Positions 1 through 8,510 of a DNA stretch of 43,936 nucleotides are shown piece by piece (the stretch's first letter is position 1; each line of letters begins with the position of its first letter). The notes beneath the pieces were generated by a model. It was not told the origin of the DNA. It saw only the letters and a list, made by a program, of their open reading frames with translations, and made no database searches. The DNA lies in the NCBI RefSeq assembly GCF_021602025.1, contig NZ_BQHW01000036.1:1-43936 (forward strand). The letters run 5' to 3'. A program made the translations under genes and the position numbers. Source of the stretch: Pseudomonas ceruminis. Lineage in GTDB: Bacteria; Pseudomonadota; Gammaproteobacteria; Pseudomonadales; Pseudomonadaceae.

Positions 1-1
1 C

Positions 2-109
2 GATTACATCGAAATGTTCTATAACCCTAAACGCCGACACAGCAGTGCTATGCAGCTGTCTCCAATAGAGTATGAGAAACGCTATTTCCTGAGCTTGGAG
101 AGTGTCTAG
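2..109 (+). CDS. IS3-family transposase (OrfB), C-terminal end only
   Basis: Frame 2 is open from the left edge and ends at a TAG at 107-109, giving 35 residues. They contain YNPKRRHSSAMQLSPIEYE, the usual extreme C-terminus of the DDE integrase domain (rve) of IS3-family OrfB transposases. The rest of the gene lies left of the window, so it cannot be judged whether the element is intact. The bases just after the stop (about 107-131) look like the right terminal region of an IS3-type element, but the other end is not visible to prove the inverted repeat. Its neighbour is a decayed island next to tRNA-Thr, a common landing place for insertion sequences. Confidence 0.8.
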   Translation, partial: DYIEMFYNPKRRHSSAMQLSPIEYEKRYFLSLESV

Positions 110-1100
110 GAAACCAGGGGCGATTCAGTTGCACCCATTGATGAAATCTCTCCTGCTCCGCTAGCAACCAGCGCATATCAGATTTATCACTGCTTTCTAG
201 GCTCTCGCCCCACGTCATCCCACCAAGAATGCTGAGTGTTATCAGGGATCAAGGCCCCTGCGACCTGTGGGGGATGTCCTCTACGCTGGACTGGTGGCTC
301 CTTACGTCCGGGAGCAAGGGCATCTCATGATCTGGTCTCCTGAGCACCGTTACCGGTGGGCGGGTGGAGGCAGCATTGGCTGACGAGACCAGCGCCTGGA
401 GATCCTGAGTCGGGTGAACACAGCGATGCGATGACCGGGGCATGCCTGACTGTCAGTCAGGTGCAGTCCATTCCTTGGTCTGCGGCACCATCATCTGCAT
501 GGCTGTTGCTGGTGACATCGGCGTTTGTCACGCCGATTGTCACGAGTGGAGTAGCCGCAAAGCCAAGAGCGATAAGGGCTGCAGCAGTGTCATGAGCGCC
601 CGTCTCTTTCCAGTGAAAGAGACGGGCGCAGGTTGGCGCACGGGAAATGGCCAAGCGGATAGGTTGCTGCTAAGCAGATGGGTAGGGTGGTTGCCGCAGG
701 GGCAACGATATTGAGTTGGCATCCATCACATGGGTAGTGATCGTACGAGCTGCCGGACGCGAATCGTACTTGCGGGAGAACCACCGCGGGAGCGGCGTGA
801 TCCTTAAGGCTCGGGTCACCTGGGGTGCTGTCATCGACAGCTCTTGCGATTCCCGATCTACGCCTGTGGACAATATTCGTCAAGCAGCGCGATATCAGGG
901 GTTTAGCGCCTGTGGATAAAACTATCCCCCAGTGGACATCAGTGGTTTTCCGCAGACGTACGTTGTGCCGGCATTTTTCTTAGGTATGGTCCTTTCAATC
1001 GGGTCGGCTTTGCGGCCCCGTTTGAAAAGGCCCGCGAGGAGGAGCGTAATGCGGTGCTGTGGGTAACTTCACAGCGAGTTTGATGCGATGGTGCGGCGGG
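110..1100. other. No credible gene: non-coding or degraded accessory stretch
   Basis: Short open frames exist on both strands, but none has a recognisable domain, a good ribosome binding site or Pseudomonas-like codon use. Visible items are a perfect inverted repeat at 596-629, a short palindrome around 444-461 and a DnaA-box-type 9-mer at 911-919. Between an IS3 remnant and an integrase pseudogene, it is best read as the debris of an integrated element. Confidence 0.6.
596..629. repeat. Perfect 15-bp inverted repeat with 4-nt loop
   Basis: Bases 596-610 are the exact reverse complement of 615-629, separated by CAGT. No T-tract follows on either strand, so it is not a standard Rho-independent terminator. 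It sits in gene-free island DNA and its role is unknown. Confidence 0.7.
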
Positions 1101-2275
1101 CTACCCGGTCCTCTTGGCACTGCGAAGGCTCGTGACGTTCTCGCCCATCTGCTTGGCAAACTCATGCGGCGTCACATGGTCCTCGCGGTTCGCCCCAGAA
1201 ACCGGCTCCGCCAGTCATGATCATCCGGCGTTCTTCGAGGAACTCGGCCTTGCGGGTATAAGCGGCCCGCACGTTGTTGCGTTCCTTGTGGCTCATCTGC
1301 CGCTCGATAGCCGTCTCCGACCACTGCCCGGACTCAACCAGCGCACTGCACGACATGGCTCGGAACCCGTGACCGCAGACATCCACCTTGGTGTCGTGGC
1401 CTATCGTTCTGAGCGCGGCATTCACTGTGTTCTCGGACATCGGTTTCCACGGTTTGGCATCTCCCGCGAACACCAGTTCGAACTTGCCGGTGATCGCATG
1501 GATCTGCTCGAACAAGGCCACTGCCTGCGGCGATAAGGGTACAACGTGAATGTCCCCGGCCATCTTTGTGCCCCTCGTGGAAAGGGCACTCCGTCCAGCG
1601 CCGCGTGGGTGTCGGGTATCTCCCAGATGCTGCGCTTGAGGTCGAACTCGTTCCAACGGGCGAAGCGCAGTCCACTGGAGCGTACGAATACATCAACGAC
1701 AGCATCACCGTGAGGCGCGTAAGCGGGCGACCTCTGTAGCCCTCGATCTATGCCAATAGCTCTAGGAGTCGCGATAGGGGTAGTGCGGGTCGGTGAGTTA
1801 CCCGTGGTGTCTTGATTGAGCCATTGAGGTCGTGAGCCGGGTTCGCCGTGATAAGTCGCAGCCGTTTGGCTTCGCGCATGATGCTTTGCAGGTAGTTCTT
1901 GATCCTGAGCGCCACGTCGATGGTACCGCGCTTCGTCACGGCTTCCAGTGGCTGCATGAGGTCGTGGGTGTCTAATTCAACGATTGCTCTGGCACTGAGC
2001 AAAGGGAATACGTGAGTCTTCAGCCGGCTGGGTACAGTGTTGGCGTGGCCGGGCACCCAGTTGGGCACCATGCTGGCATGCCAGTCGAGCACGACACTTT
2101 CGAAGGTGCGACCGTTGATCACGGCTTCGGCATTGGCTTGCTGTTTGGACTGGATGGGGTCTATGCCGTTGGCAAGCTGCTGTTTGAGCCCGAAGCGCTT
2201 GCGGGGTGCCTCGGCCAATCCGGCTACCGGGTAGCTACCAAAGGCGGTCAGGCCTTAGCGTCCATCGGGTTTCTC
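1101..2275 (-). pseudogene. P4-type tyrosine recombinase (island integrase), decayed
   Basis: Pieces of one integrase can be read in order on the minus strand. Around 2262-2200 GSYPVAGLAEAPRKRFG matches the usual N-terminal region, but an in-frame TAA precedes it. 2218-1748 gives the core-binding domain, ending at a TAG inside LLELLA-x-IEGYRGRPLTR. The frame then shifts, and 1656-1200 gives the catalytic domain with GHGFRAMSCSALVE and MSHKERNNVRAAY. A further shift moves the tail HVTPHEFAKQMGENV into another frame, ending at 1101-1103. At least two stops and two frameshifts make it non-functional. Its position just beyond the 3' end of tRNA-Thr is where integrases of tRNA-targeting islands lie. 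The true N-terminal part before about 2275 is no longer readable. Confidence 0.85.
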
Positions 2276-2372
2276 CTACCTGAGCCCCCAGCCTTTGCGG
2301 CTGTTGGGTTGCAGGAGCAGGCAGAGGCATTAGCGCTGGCTTACCCTCGGAATCCGACGGAACGCCAAAACG

Positions 2373-2399
2373 AAAAAACCCGCCAGAAGGCGGGTTTTT
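2373..2399 (-). terminator. Rho-independent terminator behind tRNA-Thr
   Basis: ACCCGCC/GGCGGGT stem with a 4-nt loop, flanked by A-runs on the plus strand, giving a T-run on the minus strand. It lies about 45 nt after the tRNA 3' end in the direction of transcription. It could act in both directions. Confidence 0.75.
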
Positions 2400-2442
2400 C
2401 GGGGGTTCCAGAGATTATGAAAGCTTTCTATGGAACCTTGAA

Positions 2443-2518
<76 letters not shown>

Positions 2519-2529
2519 AATGGGGCGTC

Positions 2530-2557
2530 ATTATAGCGATCGGTTGGCGCCTGTAAA
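2530..2557 (-). promoter_or_regulatory. Sigma-70 promoter of tRNA-Thr
   Basis: On the minus strand TTTACA (2557-2552) and TATAAT (2535-2530) are separated by 16 bp, 12 bp before the tRNA 5' end. Confidence 0.8.
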
Positions 2558-2616
2558 CCACTTCCTTTCGATTAAGCGAAAATGACCTAAGTCACCGGCC
2601 TAAAAGGAGAATTTTC

Positions 2617-2865
2617 CTACCAGCCGCGGTGGATGGTATTGACGCTTGGCTCGGTCTTGCCCGGATTGAAAAACAGCTTGTCGTTGTCGCAGCCGCGCTT
2701 GCGGCAGGGGCTTTCGACGCGCAGGGGCAGGCCGTTGTCGCCACCCAATTGCATGCCTGGGGTGTTCCAGTCCAGGGTGCTGGTGTGATGGGGCGCAGGG
2801 TCGCTGGCGCAGGCGGTCAGGGCCAGGGCAAAGGACAGCAGGGCAAGGGGCTTGGCTTGGTGCAC
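2617..2865 (-). CDS. Small predicted lipoprotein of unknown function
   Basis: 82 residues if translation starts at the GTG at 2865. This start is chosen because it puts a normal lipoprotein signal at the N-terminus: a short basic part, a hydrophobic stretch LALLSFALAL, then the lipobox LTAC with the modified Cys near residue 18. An in-frame ATG at 2904 would add 13 residues and bury the signal. The mature part is short and rich in Pro, Gly and Asn, with a CRKRGC pair of cysteines and no known domain. Predicted location is the outer membrane or periplasm. It is a lone gene near tRNA-Thr. Function not recognised. Confidence 0.7.
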   Translation of the reverse strand: MHQAKPLALLSFALALTACASDPAPHHTSTLDWNTPGMQLGGDNGLPLRVESPCRKRGCDNDKLFFNPGKTEPSVNTIHRGW

Positions 2866-3164
2866 GATGTCTAATTCCGTTAGTCCATGTCGGTTCTGGC
2901 GCAACGCCAGACGGTCGCGGGGCTGGCGGGCAGCGCGCGACGTAGCTTTTTAAGATTTGGGGGGCGGATGATACACCGTTAAGCCGGGTTCGCGGCGCAT
3001 TCACTGGCATTGTGTTGACTGCGCAGCCCGGATTTAGGCGCCTCTGTAGGGTATTTCTGAAATTGAAACCAAATGCTTCATGTTCGATTAGTTTGGGAAT
3101 TATCCTACGTGCGCTACCGAAGCTTCATTGTTGGCGGGGGAATGGCCCAAGGATAACGTTCCTG

Positions 3165-3354
3165 GGTCGCCAATTTCCTGGTGACCGGGTGTGAGAACCC
3201 GATTGTGAATGAGCGGTAGCCTATGGTGGCCGTACACGGGCAGGCTTCGGTCTGGCCGAGCTTCCTTATTCCCTCGGTTTCTCACCCCGTGTACGGCTGC
3301 CACCCAAATCCGTGAGAAAGATTCGGGTGGCATGCATCTCCATCGGAATAAGGA
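3165..3354 (+). promoter_or_regulatory. Highly structured 5' leader (candidate cis-acting RNA)
   Basis: The roughly 200 nt before the DUF6124 gene can form several strong stems: 3165-3172 with 3179-3186; 3187-3190 with 3197-3200 (loop GTGAGA); 3225-3240 with 3286-3304 (16 pairs, one 3-nt bulge); and 3299-3310 with 3320-3331 (11 of 12 pairs). The last two share GCCACC at 3299-3304, so they exclude each other. The loop GTGAGAAA at 3312-3319 is the exact complement of TTTCTCAC at 3278-3285, so a tertiary or alternative pairing is possible. The ribosome binding site AAGGA is at 3350-3354, with a second GGA at 3345-3347. No gene fits in 2866-3361. Function and ligand are unknown. Confidence 0.6.
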
Positions 3355-3361
3355 TTCAATC

Positions 3362-3637
3362 ATGAAGAAAATCGTTCCCGATCCACCCCGCCCCCTCATT
3401 TCCACCCCCTATTTCACCATCCACAGCGACATCTCTCCCCGCGACGCCATCGCCCACGCCTGCGAGCTCATGCGTGTGGTAGCCGAAACCCTCGATAACC
3501 ACTGCCGTGACAACGCCGGCGTGCCCGGCCTCAACCTGCTGGCGAACGCTGCCCATGCGGCCGACTCGGCGTGCGTCCTGGCCGAACATGCAAAGCGCCG
3601 TTTGGAAGACGCTCAGGAAAAGGGGGCGCGGTCATGA
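3362..3637 (+). CDS. DUF6124 family protein
   Basis: 91 residues, starting MKKIVPDPPRP, with AAGGA seven bases before the ATG. The protein is small, soluble and without signal peptide. A Pro-rich N-terminus is followed by a predicted helical region containing FTIHSDISPRDAIAHACELM and a run of Ala-rich helices. This pattern is what I know as the DUF6124 family, common in Pseudomonas and often found next to DUF3077 proteins, as here. No biochemical function is known to me. Its stop overlaps the start of the next gene by ATGA, so the two are almost certainly translated together. Expression probably depends on the structured leader just upstream. Confidence 0.75.
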   Translation: MKKIVPDPPRPLISTPYFTIHSDISPRDAIAHACELMRVVAETLDNHCRDNAGVPGLNLLANAAHAADSACVLAEHAKRRLEDAQEKGARS

Positions 3638-3903
3638 GTGAAGCAAAGCCCATCACCACCGCCGGCATCGAAACGTTTCTTGAAGTCGGCAACCCGCCGC
3701 TGGGGCTGTTCCGCGTACAGGCCGGCATCCCTGTCGACCATGCCTATGAACAAGTGTCCGTGCTGCTGGGCTACATCAAGCACCTGGTGCGCGAAGGCGA
3801 CATGGAGGATGACCACAAGCTACTCGGCGCTGCGGACTATCTCAGTGCCCTGGCCAAGGCATTGATGAACGATATTGAAATGGCCAAGAACAAAGCGCAC
3901 TGA
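3634..3903 (+). CDS. DUF3077 family protein
   Basis: 89 residues starting MSEAKPITTAGIETFLEVG. The start codon overlaps the stop of the DUF6124 gene (ATGA, 3634-3637), and an in-frame upstream ATG at 3571 is ignored because it lies deep inside that gene. The sequence is compact and helical, with GIPVDHAYEQVSVLLGYIKH and a C-terminal helix, and resembles the small DUF3077 proteins of Pseudomonas. There are no catalytic motifs, signal peptide or membrane segments. Its conserved pairing with DUF6124 suggests a shared but undefined role. Confidence 0.75.
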   Translation: MSEAKPITTAGIETFLEVGNPPLGLFRVQAGIPVDHAYEQVSVLLGYIKHLVREGDMEDDHKLLGAADYLSALAKALMNDIEMAKNKAH

Positions 3904-4219
3904 GTTAAAAGGCCCTTGTGGGAGCAGCAGTCTTGTTTGTCTGTGCAGGGCTCATCAACGACAAGCAGCTCCCACAACCACGCAGCGGCTGTACAGATCC
4001 AGCGGTGTTTGCCTAATCGAAATTTTGTTTATGCACAAGAGGCATTATCGCCGTGCGCGAAAGGCATGCCGCCGCTGCGTACCGCCTGTCTTTGCGCAAA
4101 CGCCTGTTTTTACTGGGCTTGCAGCCCCTTTGGGAATAAGCGCCTGGGCTGAAATAGCGGTTGGCTCCAACCAGTCATCACAAGCTTGTTCACAGACTTA
4201 TCCACAGGTTGTGCTGTGG
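3904..4219. other. Intergenic region between convergent genes, with REP-like repeat and a DnaA-box 9-mer
   Basis: No gene seen. 3916-3977 holds two facing copies of a GTGGGAGC-type sequence (degenerate REP pair) that could fold back and end transcription from both sides. A TTATCCACA 9-mer is at 4198-4206. Confidence 0.5.
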
Positions 4220-5437
4220 CTAACGGTCGCGTTCGGCAAGCAGCAACAGGTTGCGTGGTGTAAGCGGGTAGTCGCAGAACGTGCCAACGCGTACCGCATA
4301 GCCTTGTTCCTGCAGGAACAGCGCACGGTCGAGCACCAGCCACAGCTCCAGTGGCCTGCGGAACAGGTTGCGTACCCGTTCGAGGTTGCGCACCTCGGCC
4401 AGGCGTTGCCAGCCGGCCGCCTCCAGGGCGTCCCAGTCTGGGTTTAAGGTCAGTTCCAGTTGGCGCTGGTCGGCCAGGTCACGGCAATACTGTTCGAAGG
4501 GTTTCTCCAGCCATGCCACCGGCAGGGAGGGGGTTGGCAGGTACTCATCGCACTGGCGCTGCTGGCGTTGCAGCAGGTCGAAACCCAGGCGCCTGGCCAT
4601 GGACCGATCACGCTGGTGGCGGACCCGCGCGCCAGCCGTGACGGTTTCGCTCAATGGCAGGCCAAGGTCGATAATCGACAGCTGCAGCAGCGAGCGTTGC
4701 GCGGCGGCGGACATCGGCTGGTAGTGCTCGCCCTGGGTGCGGTTGTAGCAGCAGGGGGCCACGGCAAGGTGGCGGCAGCCTTGCTCGCTGGCTACGCGCA
4801 GCAAATGCACATGCAGGTCGCCGCAGGCGTGCAGGGCCACCACGCTTTTGTCGCGGTCGAGATGGCGGCGGCTGTCCGCAGCCATTACATCCTGGTGCAC
4901 GTGGGTGGCGGGCAAGTGGTGGTGATCACTCAGCGCCTGGCCTGCGGCGACCAGGTTTGCGTCGTATTCCAGGCAAGTCAGGTGCTGGCCAGGTTGCAGA
5001 AGGCGGCGGCCGAGGTAGCCCTTGCCCGAACACCAGTCCAGCCAGTGGTGGGTCTGTGTGCGAAAGCTCAGGCGGCGGCTGAAGGCTTCGATCTGCTGCC
5101 ATTTGCGGCCTGGTACGTTGACGTCGAGGCGGTGGCGGGCAGGTGCAAGGCCGGTGTCGGGCAGGTCGCCCAGGGCACTGAGCTGTTGGGCTTGCTGGGC
5201 CAGCTGGGGGAAGGGCGCGGGCAGGGTGTGCGGGGCAGGTTCAGCTTCGGCATCGGCCAGGGAGCACTGGCGCAGGTGGGCGGCGAGCTCGGGGTGTGCA
5301 GTTTCCCATTCCAGGCGCAGGGCAGTGAAGGGCCTGGGTTTCCACAGCGCCTGGTGCTCGATCAGGAACTGGTCGAGGGCTTGGAAGCGGTCGCTTATAG
5401 GGTGGCTGTGGAGGAACGTGGGCATGGGTTCAGCCAA
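4220..5437 (-). CDS. SAM-dependent methyltransferase (Methyltransf_32-like, probably RNA-directed)
   Basis: 405 residues. The N-terminal third (1-125) is Leu/Ala/His-rich and poorly conserved. A class I methyltransferase fold follows: glycine motif LDWCSGKGYLGRRL at about 133-146, acidic residue in CLEYDA (155-160), LHACGDL at 202-208 and APCCY at 227-231. The LHACGDL and APCCY pattern is typical of the Methyltransf_32 type of cytosolic methyltransferase, often called RNA methyltransferases; the substrate has not been shown. A start at the second Met (residue 5) is also possible. It is transcribed in the same direction as the ABC importer genes but separated from them by a REP pair, so it is probably its own unit. 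Confidence 0.75.
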   Translation of the reverse strand: MAEPMPTFLHSHPISDRFQALDQFLIEHQALWKPRPFTALRLEWETAHPELAAHLRQCSLADAEAEPAPHTLPAPFPQLAQQAQQLSALGDLPDTGLAPARHRLDVNVPGRKWQQIEAFSRRLSFRTQTHHWLDWCSGKGYLGRRLLQPGQHLTCLEYDANLVAAGQALSDHHHLPATHVHQDVMAADSRRHLDRDKSVVALHACGDLHVHLLRVASEQGCRHLAVAPCCYNRTQGEHYQPMSAAAQRSLLQLSIIDLGLPLSETVTAGARVRHQRDRSMARRLGFDLLQRQQRQCDEYLPTPSLPVAWLEKPFEQYCRDLADQRQLELTLNPDWDALEAAGWQRLAEVRNLERVRNLFRRPLELWLVLDRALFLQEQGYAVRVGTFCDYPLTPRNLLLLAERDR

Positions 5438-5454
5438 TGGGTCAGTGGGAGGGC

Positions 5455-5525
5455 CTTACCCGGCAAGGCGCTCCCACAGGTGTATCACTGCTCTGGTGGG
5501 AGCTTGCTTGCCGGCGATGGGTTCA
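5455..5525. repeat. REP pair
   Basis: Two facing copies of the Pseudomonas REP-type sequence (TACCCGGCAAGGCGCTCCCAC and the inverted GTGGGAGC...TTGCCGGCGAT) lie between the methyltransferase and the permease gene. They probably stabilise the 3' end of the importer mRNA. Confidence 0.65.
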
Positions 5526-6212
5526 ACGGCCCTGGCAGGCGTCAACGCGCAACCAGCGCTCCAGCAGTTTGAAACCTTGCACCAGCACGAACGAGATCAC
5601 CAGGTAGAACACCCCGGCGGCGAAGAAGATCTCCACCGGCAGGTAGGTCCGGGCGATGATGGTCCGCGCCATGCCGGTCAGTTCCAGCAGGGTGACGGTA
5701 CTGGCCAGGGCGCTGGCCTTGAGCATCAGGATCACTTCGTTGCTGTAGGCCGGCAAGCCGATGCGGGTTGCCCGCGGCAGCATGATGTAGAACAGCGTCT
5801 TGCCGCGCGACATGCCCAGCGCCCGCGCAGCTTCGATCTCACCCTTGGGGATGGCCTGCAGCGCACCGCGCAGGATTTCGGCAATGTAGGCGGCGGTGTG
5901 CAGGGTCATGGTCAGCACCGTGCACCAGAACGGATCGCGCAGGTAGGGCCACAGGCTGCTCGAACGCACCACATCGAACTGCGCCAGGCCGTAGTAGACC
6001 AGGAACAACTGCACCAGCAGCGGCGTGCCGCGGAAGAAGAAGATGTAGCCGTAGGGCAGGGCGCGCACGTACCAGTGGCGCGACGAGCGGGCGATGCCCA
6101 GCGGGATGGCCAGGATCAACCCGGCGACGACCGCGATGGCGACCAGCTCCAGGGTCAGGGTGGCGCCCTGCGCCAGGCGCGGCAGCCACTTGATGATCAC
6201 TTCCCAATTCAT
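5523..6212 (-). CDS. Polar amino-acid ABC transporter permease, HisM-type
   Basis: 229 residues, an integral inner-membrane protein with about five transmembrane segments. It shows the HisM/GlnP hallmarks: FFRGTPLLVQLFL near residue 60 and the EAA loop EAARALGMSRGKTLFYIMLP around 134-153, which contacts the ATPase. Length is normal for the family. Its start overlaps the preceding permease gene by ATGA (6209-6212), so the two are translationally coupled, as expected for the two halves of a heterodimeric channel. Histidine, lysine, arginine or ornithine are the usual substrates of this subfamily; the exact one cannot be told from sequence alone. It is the last gene of the importer operon. Confidence 0.9.
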   Translation of the reverse strand: MNWEVIIKWLPRLAQGATLTLELVAIAVVAGLILAIPLGIARSSRHWYVRALPYGYIFFFRGTPLLVQLFLVYYGLAQFDVVRSSSLWPYLRDPFWCTVLTMTLHTAAYIAEILRGALQAIPKGEIEAARALGMSRGKTLFYIMLPRATRIGLPAYSNEVILMLKASALASTVTLLELTGMARTIIARTYLPVEIFFAAGVFYLVISFVLVQGFKLLERWLRVDACQGR

Positions 6213-6904
6213 TGTTCGGCCCTCGCAAAGCCGCGAGCGGCGCGTTTTTCCATGAAGTGCATGCCGGTCATGGCCACGATGGTCAGGCTCAGGTAGATGC
6301 AGGCCGCGACCATGTAGAAGGTGAACGGCTGCTTGGTCACGGTCACGCCGATTTGCGCGTGGCGCATGATTTCTTCAAGGCCGATGACCGACACCAGCGC
6401 GGTGTCCTTCATCAGGATCATGAACAGGTTGCCAAGGCCGGGCAGGGCGATACGCCACATCTGCGGCAGGATCAGCCGGGTGAAGATCCGCCCCTTGGAC
6501 AGGCCCAGGGCGGTGCCCGCTTCACGGTGGCCCTTGGGGATGGCGAGGATGGCGCCACGGAACACTTCGGTGGCGTAGGCGCCGAAGCACAAGCCCAGGG
6601 CGATAACGCCTGCGGCGAAGGCGCTAAGTTCCAGGCCGGGCATGTTCAGGGCGTCGCCAATCCGGTTCATCAGGTTGACGGTGCCAAAGTAGATCAGCAG
6701 CACCCAGAGCAATTCGGGTACGCCGCGCACCAGGGTGGAGTAGAAACCACCAAGCCACTGCAGCGGCTTGTAGGGCGATGTTTTCGCCAGGGCGCCAAGC
6801 AGCCCCAGTACCAGCCCCAGACAGAGGGCCGACAGCGCCAGTTTGACGGTCATCAGCGTGCCGGCCAAAAGGGCCGGACCGAATCCGTAAAGATCAATAT
6901 TCAT
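6209..6904 (-). CDS. Polar amino-acid ABC transporter permease, HisQ-type
   Basis: 231 residues starting MNIDLYGFGPALLAGTLMT, with the N-terminal segment typical of HisQ proteins. YSTLVRGVPELLWVLLIYFG lies near residues 56-75 and the EAA loop REAGTALGLSKGRIF near 126-140. About five membrane segments. It pairs with the HisM-type permease downstream (4-bp overlap). A 13-bp stem-loop lies between the binding-protein gene and this gene, which probably lowers permease expression relative to the binding protein. Confidence 0.9.
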   Translation of the reverse strand: MNIDLYGFGPALLAGTLMTVKLALSALCLGLVLGLLGALAKTSPYKPLQWLGGFYSTLVRGVPELLWVLLIYFGTVNLMNRIGDALNMPGLELSAFAAGVIALGLCFGAYATEVFRGAILAIPKGHREAGTALGLSKGRIFTRLILPQMWRIALPGLGNLFMILMKDTALVSVIGLEEIMRHAQIGVTVTKQPFTFYMVAACIYLSLTIVAMTGMHFMEKRAARGFARAEQ

Positions 6905-6922
6905 GGGTAGGTTTGTTCAAGG

Positions 6923-6953
6923 GACAGGCATCGCCATGGCGGCGATGCCTGTC
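6923..6953 (-). other. Intercistronic stem-loop after the binding-protein gene
   Basis: Bases 6923-6935 and 6941-6953 are perfect 13-bp inverted repeats with a 5-nt loop and no T-tract. In importer operons such structures protect the upstream, highly expressed binding-protein mRNA or attenuate the permease genes. Confidence 0.75.
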
Positions 6954-6961
6954 GGGGCGAA

Positions 6962-7723
6962 TCAATAGATGCTGAACGGGAAGTACTTGTCGTTGATCTT
7001 CTTGTAGGTGCCGTCGGCGACGATTTCCTTCAGCGCGGCGTTGAGCTTGTTGCGCAGCTCATCGTCACCCTTGCGTACAGCGATGCCGACCTTGTCGCTT
7101 TCGTTGACCGGCTCACCCTTGAACTCGAAGTTCTTGCCAGCGTCGGACTTCAGCCAGTCGTAGTTGGCGTACTTGTCGGCCAGGATGGCGTCGAGGCGGC
7201 CGGAGGTCAGGTCCAGGTAGGCGTTTTCCTGGCCGTCGTACAGGTTGACCTTGAACTCGCCGTCCATGCCGCCGTTGTCGTCCAGCCAGGTTGCAGCCTG
7301 GGTTGCGCGCTGGGTACCGATGGTCTTGCCTTTGAGCGAGGCGCGGTCGGTCTTGAAGTCGACGTTTTTCGGCGCGATGAACTGCTGCTTGTTGGAGTAG
7401 TACGGGTCGGTGAAGTCAACGGCCTGCTTGCGCTCGTCGGTGATCGACAGCGAAGAGATCAGGAAGTCGAACTTCTTGGCGTTCAGGGCGGGGATGATGC
7501 CGTCCCAGTCCGAGGTGACCACTTCGCACTCGACTTTCATCTTGGCGCACAGGGCGTCGCCGATGTCTTTGTCGAAGCCGACCACCTGGCCGCTGGCATC
7601 CTTGTTGTTGAACGGCGGGTAGGCCGCCTCGATGCCCATTTTCAGTTTTTCGGCTGCCATGGCATTGGCCGAGAAAACCAGGGTGGCGGCAGCGGCCAGG
7701 AGGAATTTCTTATAGGTCTGCAT
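6962..7723 (-). CDS. Periplasmic polar amino-acid binding protein (HisJ/LAO type)
   Basis: 253 residues from the ATG at 7723. An in-frame ATG at 7867 is rejected because it lies inside the ATPase gene and would hide the signal peptide. MQTYKKFLLAAAATLVFSAN...MAA is a clean Sec signal cleaved near residue 22. The mature domain is the SBP_bac_3 fold: GIEAAYPPFNNKDASGQVVG, then DWDGIIPALNAKKFD and SITDERKQAVDFTDPYY. In this family the Asp and Arg of such motifs hold the amino-acid substrate in the cleft. It delivers substrate to the two permeases downstream and lies between them and the ATPase gene. Confidence 0.92.
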   Translation of the reverse strand: MQTYKKFLLAAAATLVFSANAMAAEKLKMGIEAAYPPFNNKDASGQVVGFDKDIGDALCAKMKVECEVVTSDWDGIIPALNAKKFDFLISSLSITDERKQAVDFTDPYYSNKQQFIAPKNVDFKTDRASLKGKTIGTQRATQAATWLDDNGGMDGEFKVNLYDGQENAYLDLTSGRLDAILADKYANYDWLKSDAGKNFEFKGEPVNESDKVGIAVRKGDDELRNKLNAALKEIVADGTYKKINDKYFPFSIY

Positions 7724-7736
7724 TCGTGTTGCTCCA

Positions 7737-8510
7737 TTAGCGGTGGCTGGACATGAATTGCTTGCAACGCGCCGAGGTCGGGTTCTCGAAGACCTGCTGC
7801 GGCGATCCTTGCTCTTCAACCAGGCCCTGGTGCAGGAAGACCACTTCACTGGACACCTGGCGGGCAAAGTTCATCTCGTGCGTCACCAGCAGCATGGTAC
7901 GGCCTTCTTCGGCCAGTGCGCGGATAACGTTAAGCACTTCCTGGACCATTTCCGGATCGAGCGCCGAGGTTGGCTCGTCGAACAGGATGACCTTGGGGCG
8001 CATGGCCAGGGTGCGGGCGATGGCAGCGCGTTGCTGCTGGCCACCGGAAAGCTGGGCGGGGTAGCTGTGGCGTTTTTCGTAGATGCCGACCTTGTTCAAC
8101 AGCGCTTCGGCGGCTTCGATGGCTTCGGCCTTGCTCTGGCCAAGCACACGGCGCGGCGCCTCGATGATGTTGTCGAGCACCGACATGTGCGGCCACAGGT
8201 TGAAGTTCTGGAAGACGAAGCCGATTTCGCTGCGCAGGCGGTTGATCTGGCGGTTGTCGGCGGCAACCAGGTCGCCGTTCTTGGCGGCCTTGAGCTTGAG
8301 CGACTCACCGGCGACGATGATCTCGCCCTTGTGCGGGTTTTCCAGCAGGTTGATGCAGCGCAGCAGCGTGGACTTGCCGGAGCCGGACGATCCCAGAATG
8401 GAGATCACGTCACCATCGCGCGCAGTCAGCGAAATGCCCTTGAGAATTTCCTGGTCGCCGTAGCGTTTGTGCAGATTGCGGATTTCCAGCGCGGGCGTGG
8501 CCTGGGCCAT
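7737..8510 (-). CDS. Polar amino-acid ABC transporter ATP-binding protein (HisP-type)
   Basis: 257 residues. All ABC ATPase motifs are present: Walker [10 protein letters not shown] (40-48), Q-loop in [11 protein letters not shown], signature LSGGQQQR (154-161), Walker B VILFDEP (174-180) and switch His in [10 protein letters not shown]. Length and the HMSVLDNI segment fit HisP/GlnQ. It is the first gene of a minus-strand operon ATPase, binding protein, HisQ, HisM. The 670-bp gap upstream is shared with the divergent APC permease gene. The same order and neighbourhood (near yggX-mutY and the his operon) is familiar from other pseudomonads. Confidence 0.93.
   Translation of the reverse strand: MAQATPALEIRNLHKRYGDQEILKGISLTARDGDVISILGSSGSGKSTLLRCINLLENPHKGEIIVAGESLKLKAAKNGDLVAADNRQINRLRSEIGFVFQNFNLWPHMSVLDNIIEAPRRVLGQSKAEAIEAAEALLNKVGIYEKRHSYPAQLSGGQQQRAAIARTLAMRPKVILFDEPTSALDPEMVQEVLNVIRALAEEGRTMLLVTHEMNFARQVSSEVVFLHQGLVEEQGSPQQVFENPTSARCKQFMSSHR

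Noticed and set aside
442-722. Short overlapping frames on both strands
   Set aside because: They exist only because of the 15-bp inverted repeat and lack ribosome binding sites or conserved features.
4460-6296. Plus-strand frames of 370 and 424 codons
   Set aside because: Opposite the methyltransferase and HisM-type genes; no recognisable protein.
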